Shown: positions 53,647 through 63,552 of the stretch, one piece after another
How positions within the stretch are numbered: position 1 is the first letter of the stretch
How the letters are laid out: each line of letters opens with the position of its first letter
Assembly: GCA_004298505.1 (NCBI GenBank)
Contig: SCRO01000023.1
Span: 73,033-137,032, forward strand
Direction: 5' to 3'
DNA from: Rhodanobacter sp.
GTDB lineage: Bacteria > Pseudomonadota > Gammaproteobacteria > Xanthomonadales > Rhodanobacteraceae
DNA length: 64,000 nucleotides
Notes under the pieces: generated by a model
What the model was told of the DNA's origin: nothing
The model's input: only the letters and a program-made list of their open reading frames with translations
Databases searched by the model: none
Translations under genes and position numbers: made by a program

Positions 53647-54258
53647 TCAGCCCAGGCCCGGATAGCCGGTGATCTTCTGGATCTCCTGGTAGAGCGGCTG
53701 CAGGTGGGCATACATCTTTTGATACACGCGGCGGTACAGCTCGTTGTAGATTGCCTGCGCCTGCGGTTGCGGCTGGAACTCGCGCCCTTCGCGGGTCATC
53801 GCCCTGACGGCGGATGGAAAATCCGGGTACAGCCGTACCCCCACCGCCGCGTCGATGGCGGCGCCGAGCGCTGAGGTTTCGTAAACATGCGGCCGGATCG
53901 CCGACAAGCCGAAAATGTCCGCGGTCAACTGCATCGCGGCCTCGCTCTGTGAGCCGCCACCGGAGACACGCAAGGACGTTACCGGCACACCGCTGCGCTT
54001 TTCGATGCGCTCCTTGCCCTCGCGCAGCGCATAGGCCAGCCCTTCCAGGATCGCACGGTACAGATGGGTTCGCGTGTGTACATCGCCAAAGCCGATCACC
54101 GCACCCTTGGCCTCCGGCCCCGGCGCCTTGATGCCTGGCGTCCAGTACGGCTGCAGCAGGCCGAGCAGCTTGCGGTGGCCGGCCAGGGTCAGGCTGGTCA
54201 GGGTTTCCGTGGCGTTGGAAAGACGCAACATCGAGAGCGACAGCTTGCCCTGCACCAT
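53647..54258 (-). pseudogene. FGGY carbohydrate kinase, C-terminal fragment
   Basis: About 203 residues match the C-terminal half of an FGGY kinase (PYWTPGIKAPGPEAKG, LYRAILEGLAYALREGKERI, LRVSGGGSQSEAAMQLTADI, ETSALGAAIDAAVG). The N-terminal ATPase half is missing. The reading frame runs without a stop into the upstream fragment of another gene, so it is the product of a deletion joining two genes. It lacks the sugar- and part of the ATP-binding domain. Confidence 0.8.
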
Positions 54259-54775
54259 CGCGCGCGCCGCGACCCAGCCGCCCAGCGTGGAGTATTCGAA
54301 CGACTGCGGAAAATGCCCCAGGGTGTAACCGTGTGCGCCCGGCCAGATGCGTCAGATTGATCGCCAGCACCGGCTTGTCTGCTTGCACGACGCGCAGATG
54401 CCCGACCACGCTGGTGCAACCGCCACACGGAATCACGCTGATCTCGTGCTGCCGCGTATAGGTCAGCCACTCGCGCACTTCGTCACGGCTTTCGGGAAAC
54501 GCCACACCGTCAGGCAGCAGCCCCGGCTGACCGTAACGCAACCTGAGCCAGTCTGGCAGGCTCTGCCCCAGTCCGTGGCGCAAGCGCGTTTCGGCCTCGG
54601 TGCGCAGCAGGCGGTGTGCCGGCAGGCGACTTTCGGGAACCAACGCGCATGCCTGCGCCAAGCTCGCATCGGCGGGCTCGATTCCCGCCCCCAACCGCTC
54701 GCGCAGGAAACTCAGTGCCGCACCATCGAGCGCGACCTCGATCGCCTCGTCACCCCATCCATTCCAACGCCTCAC
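54259..54775 (-). pseudogene. FAD-linked alkylglycerone-phosphate synthase-like oxidoreductase, N-terminal fragment
   Basis: From the ATG at 54775 about 145 codons encode the N terminus of this family (RRWNGWGDEAIEVALDG, ETRLRHGLGQSLPDWLRLR, INLTHLAG). Then a frameshifting deletion near 54345 skips to HGYTLGHFPQSFEYSTLGGW, which belongs to the same protein about 25 residues further on. About 30 codons later the sequence becomes the FGGY kinase fragment. Two deletions are therefore needed. No functional FAD domain remains. Confidence 0.78.
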
Positions 54776-54878
54776 GGGCTACTCCCTGGCGGACCGCGGT
54801 CCGACTCATGCGAGTTTATGCGGCTGAACCCGTGATCGCGTACCTCAATCAGGTCTGCTCGATGAACCGGGATCGGGA

Positions 54879-55421
54879 TCAGCAACCCGCCAACAGCACC
54901 CACCACTCGTGATCCAGCAGGGCAAAGATCACGTCGTCGACCCATTCGCCACGCAGCCACAGGCTCTCGCGGTGATGGGCCTCCTGGCGCATGCCGAGCG
55001 CACGCAGCATCGCCATGCTGGCGAGATTGCGTGGATCCACCGAGGCATGGATGCGATGGCGGCCAAGCTGGCCGAATACGAACACGAACATCGCGCGCAA
55101 CGCCTCGCTGGCGTAACCGTGCCCCTGATAGGCCGGCGCGATGCTGACCCCGAACTCGACCGAATCTTGCGGATCCCGCGGCAGGCACACGCCAAGGTCA
55201 CCGATCAAAGCCCCGCTCTCGCGCAGCCGGATGGCGCGCTGAAACCAGCCGCTTGATGGCTGCTGCAGCTGCGCGTCGATGAACTCGCGGGCAGCCGCAA
55301 CATCGGCCGGACACCAGCCTTGATAGCGTGCCACCGCGGGATCCGCACGGCAGGTGAACAACCCTTCCGCATCGGCCGGTCGCAGCGCGTCGATCTGCAG
55401 TCGCGCGGTGGCCAGCTTCAT
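54879..55421 (-). CDS. GNAT-family N-acetyltransferase
   Basis: 180 residues. RimJ/RimL-type [24 protein letters not shown] at the N terminus, the acetyl-CoA loop [17 protein letters not shown] and [20 protein letters not shown]. It starts three bases after prmB ends. The substrate is unknown; a ribosomal-protein or small-molecule acetyltransferase role is possible. Confidence 0.88.
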   Translation of the reverse strand: MKLATARLQIDALRPADAEGLFTCRADPAVARYQGWCPADVAAAREFIDAQLQQPSSGWFQRAIRLRESGALIGDLGVCLPRDPQDSVEFGVSIAPAYQGHGYASEALRAMFVFVFGQLGRHRIHASVDPRNLASMAMLRALGMRQEAHHRESLWLRGEWVDDVIFALLDHEWWVLLAGC

Positions 55422-55424
55422 CGC

Positions 55425-56351
55425 TCAGCTCGGCCTGCGTGCGGCCGCTACGGCGTGAATCGCTGCGGCATGCTCGACCAGATCGCGCCGTTCCAGCGCG
55501 AATACACCCATCTGGCCAACCTTGAACTCGATCCAGACGAACGGAACTTCCGGCAGCAGCGCCGCCAGGGCGTGCTCGCTCTCGCCGACCTCGACGATCA
55601 GCAGGCCATCCTCGGCGAGGTGGTCGGCGGCCTCGTCGAGCAGGCGCAGGCACAGGTCCAGGCCGTCCGCGCCGGAGGTCAGACCCAGCTTCGGCTCATA
55701 CGCGTATTCGCTGGGAAGCGCCGCGTATTCGTCCTCGGTGACGTAAGGCGGATTGGACACGATCAAGTCGTAGCGGCGACCCTTCACACCGGCAAACAGG
55801 TCGGACTGGATCGCTTCGACCCGAGCCTCGACGTGCTGGAACGCAATGTTCTCGCGCGCCAAGGACAGCGCTTTTGCGCTGATATCGACGAGGTCGACCT
55901 GCCAGTCCGGGTTGTATTCGGCGATCGCGATGCCGATGCAGCCCGAACCGGTGCACAGGTCCAGCACACGCTCTACCTGCCGATCGTCCAGCCAGGGCGC
56001 GAAACCCGACTCGATCAGCTCGGCGATCGGCGAGCGCGGCACCAGCGCACGGCGATCGCTCTTGAATTTCAGGCCGGCGAACCAGGTATCGCCAACCAGA
56101 TAGGCCACCGGCAAGCGCTCGCCGACGCGGCGCTCGATCAGGGCCAGCACATTCTCTCGTTCGGCCGTCGTGAGCCGGCCCGCGCCATACGCCGGCGGAA
56201 TGTCCGGCGGCAGGTGCAGGCTGGCCAGCACCAGGTGCGTGGCTTCGTCGATCGGATTGTCGTGGCTGTGGCCGAAGGTCAGGCCGGCCGCCGAAAAGCG
56301 GCTGGCGCCATAGCGAATGAAGTCGATGATGGTGGCGAGCTCGGCGGTCAC
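55425..56351 (-). CDS. prmB: Ribosomal protein uL3 glutamine N5-methyltransferase
   Basis: 308 residues from the GTG at 56351; conservation begins with [21 protein letters not shown] site [20 protein letters not shown], catalytic NPPY in [18 protein letters not shown]. It methylates a Gln of ribosomal protein L3. The open frame continues far upstream across psd on the other strand, which is an artefact of high GC. Confidence 0.93.
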   Translation of the reverse strand: MTAELATIIDFIRYGASRFSAAGLTFGHSHDNPIDEATHLVLASLHLPPDIPPAYGAGRLTTAERENVLALIERRVGERLPVAYLVGDTWFAGLKFKSDRRALVPRSPIAELIESGFAPWLDDRQVERVLDLCTGSGCIGIAIAEYNPDWQVDLVDISAKALSLARENIAFQHVEARVEAIQSDLFAGVKGRRYDLIVSNPPYVTEDEYAALPSEYAYEPKLGLTSGADGLDLCLRLLDEAADHLAEDGLLIVEVGESEHALAALLPEVPFVWIEFKVGQMGVFALERRDLVEHAAAIHAVAAARRPS

Positions 56352-56423
56352 GGCGATCCAGCGGCAAACGGAATGGCCGCACATTATAGGGCTGGCCGAC
56401 ATGGCCACCCCTATACTTCGCGG

Positions 56424-57284
56424 ATGAATTTCAAGGTATTCCTGCAATACATGCTGCCGCACCGCGCGCTGTCGCGAGTGGTCTACCGGGCCACCCGCTG
56501 GACCTACGCCCCCTGGAAGAACTGGCTGATCGGCACCGTCGTGCGTAACTACCAGGTGAACATGGCCGAGGCAGCCCAGCCCGACGCGCTGGCCTACCAG
56601 CACTTCAATGCGTTCTTCACGCGCAAGCTGCGCGCCGATGCGCGTCGCCCGGACCCTGATCCGGCCAGCCTGTTGAGCCCCGCTGACGGACGCATCAGCC
56701 AAGCTGGCCCCATCGTTGATGGCCGCATCTTCCAGGCCAAGGGGCAGGATTACACGGCCGCCGAACTGCTCGGCGGCGACGAAACGGCCGCGGCGCCATA
56801 TCGCAACGGCTCGTACGTCACCGTGTACCTGTCGCCGCGTGATTACCACCGCGTCCACATGCCATTGAAAGGCACCCTGCGCGAGAGCGTGCACGTGCCC
56901 GGGCGCATCTTCAGCGTGGCACCATTCGCCGTAGCGGCGATCCCGCGGTTGTTCGCCCGCAACGAGCGACTGGTCTGTTACTTCGACGGCGAGCACGGCC
57001 CCTTCGTGGTGGTGATGGTCGGCGCGATCCTGGTCTCCTCGGTGGCCACCGTCTGGGACGGCCTGGTGATACCGCCATATGCCTCCTCGATCCGGCGCAA
57101 ATCCTTCGCTGGCCAAGGCGTCGCGCTGGAACGTTTCGCGGAAATGGCACGCTTCAACATGGGTTCCACGGTGATCGTGCTGTTGCCCGCGGGAAGCGCC
57201 ACCCTTGACAACCTGCAACCGCAGCAGATGGTGCAGGTTGGCCAGCGGATCGGCGTGGAGCACAGCGCGCGTCTCGAAAACTGA
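56424..57284 (+). CDS. psd: Phosphatidylserine decarboxylase proenzyme
   Basis: 286 residues. The autocatalytic cleavage motif is GST in [12 protein letters not shown] (Ser becomes the pyruvoyl group). Other conserved regions are [26 protein letters not shown] and [16 protein letters not shown]. It makes phosphatidylethanolamine at the inner membrane. The start at 56424 gives a normal N terminus; an upstream extension of the frame is antisense to prmB. Confidence 0.95.
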   Translation: MNFKVFLQYMLPHRALSRVVYRATRWTYAPWKNWLIGTVVRNYQVNMAEAAQPDALAYQHFNAFFTRKLRADARRPDPDPASLLSPADGRISQAGPIVDGRIFQAKGQDYTAAELLGGDETAAAPYRNGSYVTVYLSPRDYHRVHMPLKGTLRESVHVPGRIFSVAPFAVAAIPRLFARNERLVCYFDGEHGPFVVVMVGAILVSSVATVWDGLVIPPYASSIRRKSFAGQGVALERFAEMARFNMGSTVIVLLPAGSATLDNLQPQQMVQVGQRIGVEHSARLEN

Positions 57285-57447
57285 CACCGCGCGTCATGCT
57301 GTCACGTTTTACGCACAATTTCCGGGCTGCTTTGCCAAGCTCGGCGCCGCAGCGCGACAATCGGTACCGCCCAATCCAGCGTGGACAGCTGGATGCAGGA
57401 AAGCGCGATCGCCTGATCGCCCCCGCAAGCGGCAACCAGCACCTCAC

Positions 57448-58926
57448 TCAGCGGCAGACCGGCACTTTCAGTTGCTGGCCCACGCGAATACGATGGCGCT
57501 TGAGCTTGTTCATTTCGGAAACTTCCTGCACGCTCGAACAAGGCAGCTTGCGCACGATGCTGATCAGCGTGTCACCATGGCCCACGCGATAGTTTTTCGT
57601 TGCCGGCGCCACTGCCTTGGCCGGCGCCGGGTCCGGCACCACCGGCACCGTCGCGTTGTGCAGATCGGCGGCGAGAATCGGCCACGGGCCATCGACACAA
57701 CGTGACGCATAGGCGCGTTCCAGCCGCCTGGGCACTTGCAACCGGGTTCCGACCGGCTGGCTGACGTCGGGATCAAGTCGGGGATTGAGATTGCGCAAGG
57801 TGCGAAACCAGCCGTTGGCCATCCCGTCGGCCGAGCCCAGGCAGACGGTGAGCTCGTCCAGCGAGGCGGCCCGCTTCAAGCTGATCGTGCCGGCAACACC
57901 GTCGATTTTCGGAAACCGCAGGTTATAGCTGTCTGGATGCAGGAACAGCCAGGCCGCTGCCAGGACGGTCGGCACGTAGTCGCGCGTCTCCGGCGACATC
58001 TGGTCGTAGATGCGCGGGTCGTAGAAGCTCACCGCAGTGTCGTCCCCCACGGCACGTCGCATTTTGCCTTCGCCGCCGTTGTAGGCACCGATGACGAGCT
58101 CCAGATTGTTGTTGAAGATGCGCAGTTGCTCATTCAGGTATTCGGCGTTTGCGCGCGCCGCCGCGGCCGGATCGAAGCGCGTGTCGAAACCATTCTCGAC
58201 ACCCAACCCGAAGCGCATGCCGGTGGCGTACATGAACTGCAGCGGGCCAGCGGCGCCGGAACGCGACACCGCATGCACCTTGCCGCCCGACTCCTGCGCG
58301 ACCATGCCGAACAGCAGCGCTTCGGGAAGGTCCGCCTTCTCGTATGCCGGCCACATCTCATGGCGCAGGTAGCGGTAGTTGACCCAGGCATTCATCAATT
58401 GCGGGCGGCGCTGGGTCAGCCACATCTCCAGCGCGGCCTTGACCGGCCCGTTCATCGCAATCAGTTGTGACAGCTTCTGCCCGTGCAACAAGGTCACGCT
58501 GCGCTGCGCCTGCGGCAGACTGGCCACGCCGGCGCGACCTATGGCGAGCGATGCCTGCGACGAGTCGACGTCAGCCGCCAGATCCTGAGCGCCGTTGAAA
58601 TCGCCGTCCTTCAGCCGCAGCAGTCGGTCGAACACCGAAAAGAACCGCTGTGGATCGCAGCCAGGCGCGCTGAGGCACTGTGCCGAAGCCTGCTTCAGCT
58701 GGTCGAGCGACTGGCGCAGGGTCAGCTGTGAGGCCTCGAGATTTCCTGCGCGCGACTGCTGCAAGGCTGTCTCGTAGGCCCTGCTGGCCTGATCCAACTG
58801 GCTGTAAAGCGTACTGGCCTGTGCCGATGGCTTGCCACCACCGCTGCTGGCGCAACCGCCGAGCAACACGCCGGCCAGCACAAACGGCGCGAAACGCCCG
58901 GGACGGAACCTGAAACACGATGCCAT
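57448..58926 (-). CDS. Membrane-bound lytic murein transglycosylase, MltD-like lipoprotein
   Basis: 492 residues. Lipoprotein signal (FVLAGVLLGGC), an N-terminal helical region of about 150 residues with six or more Gln/Ala-rich repeats, the SLT domain with the catalytic Glu in GMVAQESGGKVHAVSRSGAAG and the typical AYNGGEGKMRRAV, and a C-terminal LysM domain (YRVGHGDTLISIVRKL). MltD usually has two or more LysM domains; here one is clear. It cleaves the glycan strand. The start at 58926 precedes the signal. Confidence 0.93.
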   Translation of the reverse strand: MASCFRFRPGRFAPFVLAGVLLGGCASSGGGKPSAQASTLYSQLDQASRAYETALQQSRAGNLEASQLTLRQSLDQLKQASAQCLSAPGCDPQRFFSVFDRLLRLKDGDFNGAQDLAADVDSSQASLAIGRAGVASLPQAQRSVTLLHGQKLSQLIAMNGPVKAALEMWLTQRRPQLMNAWVNYRYLRHEMWPAYEKADLPEALLFGMVAQESGGKVHAVSRSGAAGPLQFMYATGMRFGLGVENGFDTRFDPAAAARANAEYLNEQLRIFNNNLELVIGAYNGGEGKMRRAVGDDTAVSFYDPRIYDQMSPETRDYVPTVLAAAWLFLHPDSYNLRFPKIDGVAGTISLKRAASLDELTVCLGSADGMANGWFRTLRNLNPRLDPDVSQPVGTRLQVPRRLERAYASRCVDGPWPILAADLHNATVPVVPDPAPAKAVAPATKNYRVGHGDTLISIVRKLPCSSVQEVSEMNKLKRHRIRVGQQLKVPVCR

Positions 58927-59069
58927 GGACAACTTCACCTGCAAAAGATACTCACCATAGCGGGCCGCGTGCGCGGACTCAACGCGCTGGTCGCGACGCG
59001 CGCTGGTCGCCGCCATGACAACGGCGCCGGGTTGGCTACAATCGAACGATCCGTAACGGTAGGAACGCC

Positions 59070-59372
59070 ATGACCGAGCTCCTGATCGGCCGCAACGACA
59101 GCACCAGCATCAGCCTGGATCCCCCCGATCTGGTGGTCCGCCTGGATATGGCTCGGATCACCGCAAAATTGTGTCGCGGTTGCTTGCAACCCTGGCCCGG
59201 GGAAGCGCAGGCACCCCATTATGAGCTGCTTGCTTCGCATGTACTCGCCGAGCACGCCGACGAGCATGCCGAGGCCGTGCGACGGCTCGACCACCTCGCT
59301 GCCGCGTGGCCTGAACACCCCCTGCGCGCCGAGATCGAACTGCAGCGACAACGTCTGGCCGGGCTCGCATGA
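59070..59372 (+). CDS. Conserved-looking 100-residue protein coupled to greB
   Basis: 100 residues. Two cysteines in [11 protein letters not shown] near the middle and a His-rich helix ([20 protein letters not shown]). I do not recognise the family. Start ATG follows AGGAACGCC. Its stop overlaps the greB start (ATGA), so it is probably a real gene translated with greB. Confidence 0.7.
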   Translation: MTELLIGRNDSTSISLDPPDLVVRLDMARITAKLCRGCLQPWPGEAQAPHYELLASHVLAEHADEHAEAVRRLDHLAAAWPEHPLRAEIELQRQRLAGLA

Positions 59373-59869
59373 GCCGCTGGCGCCCGCCCTCGCCCAGCTC
59401 GACCGCGATCATCACGCGCGAAGGCTTTGAGCGGCTCAAGACCGAGCTTGATCATCTGTGGCACACCGTGCGTCCGGAAGTGGTCAAGGCGATTACCGCA
59501 GCGGCTGCCGAGGGTGATCGATCGGAAAATGCCGAATACATCTATCGGAAGAAGCAGCTCGCCGAGATCGATCGCCGCGTGCGCTACCTAAGCAAGCGGA
59601 TTCCCTCGTTGAAGGTGGCCGAGGGTATGCCCGGCAACCGTGAACAGGCATTCTTTGGCGCCAGCATCGAACTCGAGAACCTCGACACTGGTGAAACCCT
59701 GCTCTATCGCATCGTCGGCCCCGACGAGACCGACGCGAAACAGAGCTGGATCAGCATCGATTCGCCGATCGCACGCGCCGTGCTGAAAAAGTGCGTCGAC
59801 GACGAATTCGTTGCCGAACTGCCGGCAGGCGCTGCAAGGTTTGCATTGATCGCAGTGGACTATCGCTGA
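59369..59869 (+). CDS. greB: Transcription elongation factor GreB
   Basis: 166 residues. Coiled-coil N-terminal domain ([20 protein letters not shown]) with the acidic tip in [21 protein letters not shown], then the FKBP-like C-terminal domain ([35 protein letters not shown]). It rescues backtracked RNA polymerase by stimulating cleavage. GreB rather than GreA by the YIYRKKQL stretch. The frame from 59369 has ten extra N-terminal residues that may be real. Confidence 0.93.
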   Translation: MSRWRPPSPSSTAIITREGFERLKTELDHLWHTVRPEVVKAITAAAAEGDRSENAEYIYRKKQLAEIDRRVRYLSKRIPSLKVAEGMPGNREQAFFGASIELENLDTGETLLYRIVGPDETDAKQSWISIDSPIARAVLKKCVDDEFVAELPAGAARFALIAVDYR

Positions 59870-60075
59870 ATCAGCATCCGTGTGTCCCGCAAATGGTCGC
59901 GCTCCCCGATCAGGGCAAGTTCGCGCGGTCGGATCCTGGCCTGCCGCGCCATGCCGGCACCTGTACGTAGCAGATCCACAGCCGTGCGGACCCCTCGAAT
60001 CCCCGCGCCATTTCATGCCGAGTCATCAATGTCTGCGATAATCCGCGTTTGGATCCGCTATCAAGGGAGACACAC

Positions 60076-60708
60076 TTGGAAGATTTGAATGCAGCCACGT
60101 CTTTGGCGGCGGGAGCTGCTCCAGGTACGACAGCACCAAGTTCACGCCTGACTTTCTTCCAGCAATGGCTGCGTCACCCATTGCGCATGTCGTCGGTCAC
60201 GCCGTCGGGCCGTCAACTGTCCGGCATGATGGCAGCGGCTGTCCCGACCGCTGCCGGGGGAGTGATCGAGCTGGGCGCCGGCACCGGCGTGATTACCCAT
60301 GCCTTGATCAAGCACGGAGTCAAGCCTGAACAGTTGCTGCTCGTGGAGATGAACGAGGTACTGCACGACTTGCTGCGGCATACCTTCCCGCACGCGCACG
60401 TGGTCTGTGGCGATGCCCGCACCCTGCAACCGCTGATCGCCGGAGCGGGCGCCTTCGGGAATCAGCCGATCGGTGCGGTAGTCAGCAGCCTGGGCCTGCT
60501 GACCATGCCCGTCGACGTGCAGCACGATATTCTTGCCGCTGCATTTGGTGTATTGCGCCCGGGTGGCGTTTTCGTCCAGTACACCTACGGACCGTCCAGG
60601 CCGGTGGCTCCCGACGTTTGCACGGCACTGGGCCTGCACTGGCGTCGCCATGGCTTGGCCTGGCGCAACCTTCCACCAGCGGGCGTCTACATCTACTCGC
60701 GCGCTTGA
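60076..60708 (+). CDS. Methyltransferase, PmtA-like phospholipid N-methyltransferase
   Basis: About 210 residues from a TTG at 60076 with an AAGGGAGA ribosome site. SAM-binding motif GVIELGAGTGVITHAL; TPSGRQLSGMM and QPIGAVVSSLGLLTMP are close to PmtA-type methyltransferases that convert phosphatidylethanolamine to phosphatidylcholine. Some relatives act on rRNA (KsgA-like) or other lipids, so the substrate is not certain. psd lies 2.8 kb upstream. Confidence 0.78.
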   Translation: MEDLNAATSLAAGAAPGTTAPSSRLTFFQQWLRHPLRMSSVTPSGRQLSGMMAAAVPTAAGGVIELGAGTGVITHALIKHGVKPEQLLLVEMNEVLHDLLRHTFPHAHVVCGDARTLQPLIAGAGAFGNQPIGAVVSSLGLLTMPVDVQHDILAAAFGVLRPGGVFVQYTYGPSRPVAPDVCTALGLHWRRHGLAWRNLPPAGVYIYSRA

Positions 60709-60881
60709 AGCGGCAACACGTGACTCGGTTTTTGGAGCATGGCTGCGTGGCAACTCCGCGCGCAGTTCATATGATGCCGGGTACAGGATATTGCCGGCCT
60801 GCGCGCTTCGCCACGGGATCGCGCAGCCACAGTGTTGGGTAGCGCAGCCAGATCAAGGCATTCAGCAGAGCGCACAGCCTC

Positions 60882-62219
60882 TCAGACCAGCGCAAGCGTC
60901 GGATGAGCCAGCCGCGCGTGCAGATCGTGTTCGCTGGCGCTGGCGACCACCACGTCGACGAACTGGCCCGGTTTCAGCTTCTGGCCATCGGCGATCAACA
61001 CCGTGCCATCGATTTCCGGCGCATCCGCCGCGGAACGGGCCAGCGCACCATCGGCACCCGCCTCGTCGACCAGCACTTTGATGATGTGGCCGATCTTGCC
61101 CTGCAGTTTGGCGGCGGAAATTTCCGCCTGCACCGCCATGAATTGTTCGAGGCGGTCCTCCCGCAATTCCTCGGGGACCGGATCCGGCAGCTCGTTGGCT
61201 TTCGCGCCAGCGACCGGCGAGTACGCAAACGCACCTACGCGATCGAGCTGCGCCTCGCGCAGGAAATCGAGCAGCTCCTCGAATTCCGCGTCGGTCTCGC
61301 CGGGGAAGCCGACGATGAAGGTGCTGCGGATGGTGATATCCGGCACAACCTTGCGCCAGTTGTTGATGCGCTCCAGCGTCTTGTCGATGTTGCCGGGGCG
61401 CTTCATCAGCTTGAGGATGCGCGGGCTGGCGTGCTGGAACGGAATGTCCAGGTACGGCAGCAGCTTGTCGGTCGCCATCAACGGCATCAGCTCGTCCACG
61501 TGCGGGTACGGGTAGACATAGTGCAGTCGCGTCCACACGCCCAGCTCGGACAGGCCATCGCACAACTCGGTCATGCGCGTGCGATACGACTTGTTGCGCC
61601 AGGTGCGCTCCGCGTACTTGAGATCCACACCATACGCACTGGTGTCCTGCGAGATCACCAGCAGTTCCTTGACCCCTCCCTTGACCAGCCGCTCGGCCTC
61701 CAGCAACACCTCGTCGACCCGACGCGAAACCAGGTTTCCACGCATCGAGGGAATGATGCAGAAGCTGCAACGGTGATTGCAACCTTCGGAAATCTTCAGG
61801 TAGGCATAATGCTTCGGGGTGAGCTTGACGCCGGTGTCCGGCACGATATCGACGAACTTGTTGCGCTTCGGCGGCAGTGCGGAATGCACCGCGCGCATCA
61901 CGCTGGCGTAATCCTGCGGGCCGCTGATCGACAGCACATCGGGATAGGCCTCGCGGATCAGCCCCTCACGCTTGCCCAGGCAGCCGGTGACAATCACCTT
62001 GCCATTCTCGTTGAGCGCGGTCCCGATCGCGTCGAGCGACTCCTGCACCGCCGCATCGATGAACCCGCAGGTATTGACCACCACCGCGTCTGCCGTGTCG
62101 TAGCTGGGCACGATCTCGTAGCCCTCGACCTTCAGCTGCGTGAGGATACGTTCGGAGTCGACCAGTGCCTTGGGGCAACCGAGACTGACGAAGCCGATCT
62201 TGGGGGCGGAGGTTGGCAT
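60882..62219 (-). CDS. rimO: Ribosomal protein uS12 methylthiotransferase
   Basis: 445 residues. Radical-SAM enzyme with two Fe-S clusters: the N-terminal UPF0004 domain ([29 protein letters not shown]), the radical motif [18 protein letters not shown] and a C-terminal TRAM domain ([18 protein letters not shown]). It adds a methylthio group to Asp89 of S12. Start at 62219; a longer frame to 62363 has no conservation. PDIPFQHAS-type conservation is complete. Confidence 0.96.
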   Translation of the reverse strand: MPTSAPKIGFVSLGCPKALVDSERILTQLKVEGYEIVPSYDTADAVVVNTCGFIDAAVQESLDAIGTALNENGKVIVTGCLGKREGLIREAYPDVLSISGPQDYASVMRAVHSALPPKRNKFVDIVPDTGVKLTPKHYAYLKISEGCNHRCSFCIIPSMRGNLVSRRVDEVLLEAERLVKGGVKELLVISQDTSAYGVDLKYAERTWRNKSYRTRMTELCDGLSELGVWTRLHYVYPYPHVDELMPLMATDKLLPYLDIPFQHASPRILKLMKRPGNIDKTLERINNWRKVVPDITIRSTFIVGFPGETDAEFEELLDFLREAQLDRVGAFAYSPVAGAKANELPDPVPEELREDRLEQFMAVQAEISAAKLQGKIGHIIKVLVDEAGADGALARSAADAPEIDGTVLIADGQKLKPGQFVDVVVASASEHDLHARLAHPTLALV

Positions 62220-62260
62220 GCGGCGGATTATCGAGTGAAAGGACGCAAATGATTGATTAT

Positions 62261-62415
62261 AGGGGAACGAGGAACGGGAAGTTGGGTTGAGACTTGCCGT
62301 GACCGACCTGAACTGGACGCAGTACAAAAAGCCGAGCCCAAGCGCGTTGCTCACGATTGCCATACGCCCGGCGTTCCCCGTTCCCCGTTCCCCGTTCCAG
62401 CTCCCTGTTCCCCGC
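62261..62415. repeat. Heptad GGGAACG repeat with inverted arm
   Basis: GGGGAACGAGGAACGGGAA at 62262-62280 and, 90 bases later, tandem CCCCGTT units (62371-62396, three to four copies) with a further CCTGTTCCCC. The two sides are inverted complements of the same 7-base unit (GGGAACG). The pattern is the same as at 2409-2513 (GGGAATN). It lies in the divergent region of rimO and the dienelactone hydrolase. Confidence 0.7.
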
Positions 62416-62463
62416 TGCCCTCAGTACCTAGAATGAACCCTTCCCCGCATTCGGAGTCCCGCC

Positions 62464-63132
62464 ATGGGCCAGCAGATCAATATCCCCACCAGCGGCACCC
62501 AGTGCATCGGTGCCTACATGGCCCAGGCCAGCGGCAAGCCGAAGGGCGGCCTGCTGGTGATCCAGGAAATCTACGGGGTCAACGCGCACATGCGCAGCGT
62601 CGTCGATCGCTTCGCCCGGCTCGGCTACACCGCCATCGCGCCGGCGTTCTTCGATCATCTGGAGACCGGCGTGGAGCTGGACTACGACCGCGCGGGCACC
62701 CACAAGGGCAAGCAGCTGGTCACCGAGCTGGGACTGGAGCGCGCGCTCGAGGACGTGGCCAGCGCCGCCGAGGCGATCGCGTCGGCGGGCAGGATCGGCA
62801 CGGTCGGCTATTGCTGGGGTGGCACGGTCGCGCTGCTGGCCGCGTTGCGGCTGGGCCTGCCGTCGGTCAGTTATTACGGCGCGCGCAACCTGCCCTTCCT
62901 GCATGAAGTGCCCAAGGCGCCGGTGCTGTTCCACTTCGGCGAGAAGGATCAGCACATCACGCCAGAGATGGTGCAAAAACATCGTGACGCGTTGCCGCAG
63001 ATGGACGTCTATACCTATCCAGCCGACCACGCGTTCAACCGCGACGGCAGCTCGCCCTACCACGAGGCCAGCGCGAAGCTGGCGTTGCAACGGACGCTGG
63101 CCTTCTTCGAGCAGCACCTGGACGGCGCATGA
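62464..63132 (+). CDS. Dienelactone hydrolase family protein
   Basis: 222 residues, alpha/beta-hydrolase with a Cys-Asp-His triad: nucleophile in VGYCWGGTVALL, Asp in FGEKDQHITPE and His in PADHAFNRDGS. The family hydrolyses dienelactones or, in many bacteria, unidentified carboxyl esters. No catechol pathway genes are near, so a housekeeping esterase role is more likely. The stop overlaps the HIT gene start (ATGA). Confidence 0.9.
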   Translation: MGQQINIPTSGTQCIGAYMAQASGKPKGGLLVIQEIYGVNAHMRSVVDRFARLGYTAIAPAFFDHLETGVELDYDRAGTHKGKQLVTELGLERALEDVASAAEAIASAGRIGTVGYCWGGTVALLAALRLGLPSVSYYGARNLPFLHEVPKAPVLFHFGEKDQHITPEMVQKHRDALPQMDVYTYPADHAFNRDGSSPYHEASAKLALQRTLAFFEQHLDGA

Positions 63133-63551
63133 GTTGCGGCGCATTCGCACTCGATTGCCGGCTGGCCGCGGACACCCGCCTGGTTGCCTCGCTGCCGCTG
63201 TGCGACGTGCAGCTGATGAACGACAGCCGCTATGCCTGGCTGGTGCTGGTACCGCGCCGCGGGGGCCTGACCGAGATCGCCGAGCTGACCGACGACGACC
63301 AGGCAGAACTTTGGCGTGAGGTGAATCTCGCCGGACGCGCGCTGCGCGCAGTTGCCCCGTGCGACAAGCTCAACCTGGGTGCGCTGGGCAATATCGTGCG
63401 CCAGCTTCACGTGCATGTCGTGGCGCGCTGCGAAGGTGACGTCGCATGGCCGGGCCCGGTCTGGGGCCACGGCACGCCCCTGCCTTATGCCGAGTTCGTG
63501 CTGCTCGCGCGGCTGGCGGCGCTGCGCGATGCACTCGAGGCAGCACGCTAG
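63129..63551 (+). CDS. HIT-domain protein
   Basis: 140 residues. Histidine-triad motif QLHVHVVARCEGD; the first part (LCDVQLMNDSRYAWLVLVPR) is typical of a diadenosine-polyphosphate-hydrolase-like HIT branch. It is different from the HinT-type gene at 1420-1764. Coupled to the dienelactone hydrolase. Confidence 0.88.
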   Translation: MSCGAFALDCRLAADTRLVASLPLCDVQLMNDSRYAWLVLVPRRGGLTEIAELTDDDQAELWREVNLAGRALRAVAPCDKLNLGALGNIVRQLHVHVVARCEGDVAWPGPVWGHGTPLPYAEFVLLARLAALRDALEAAR

Positions 63552-63552
63552 C

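Noticed and set aside
55425-57287. Frame running 620 codons on the minus strand from psd into prmB
   Set aside because: Only the part from 56351 on is PrmB; the rest is antisense to psd, which has its cleavage motif on the other strand.
59048-59066. GTAGGAACGCC before the 59070 gene as a REP tail
   Set aside because: Only a partial match to GTAGGAGC and no palindrome; more likely a ribosome-site region.
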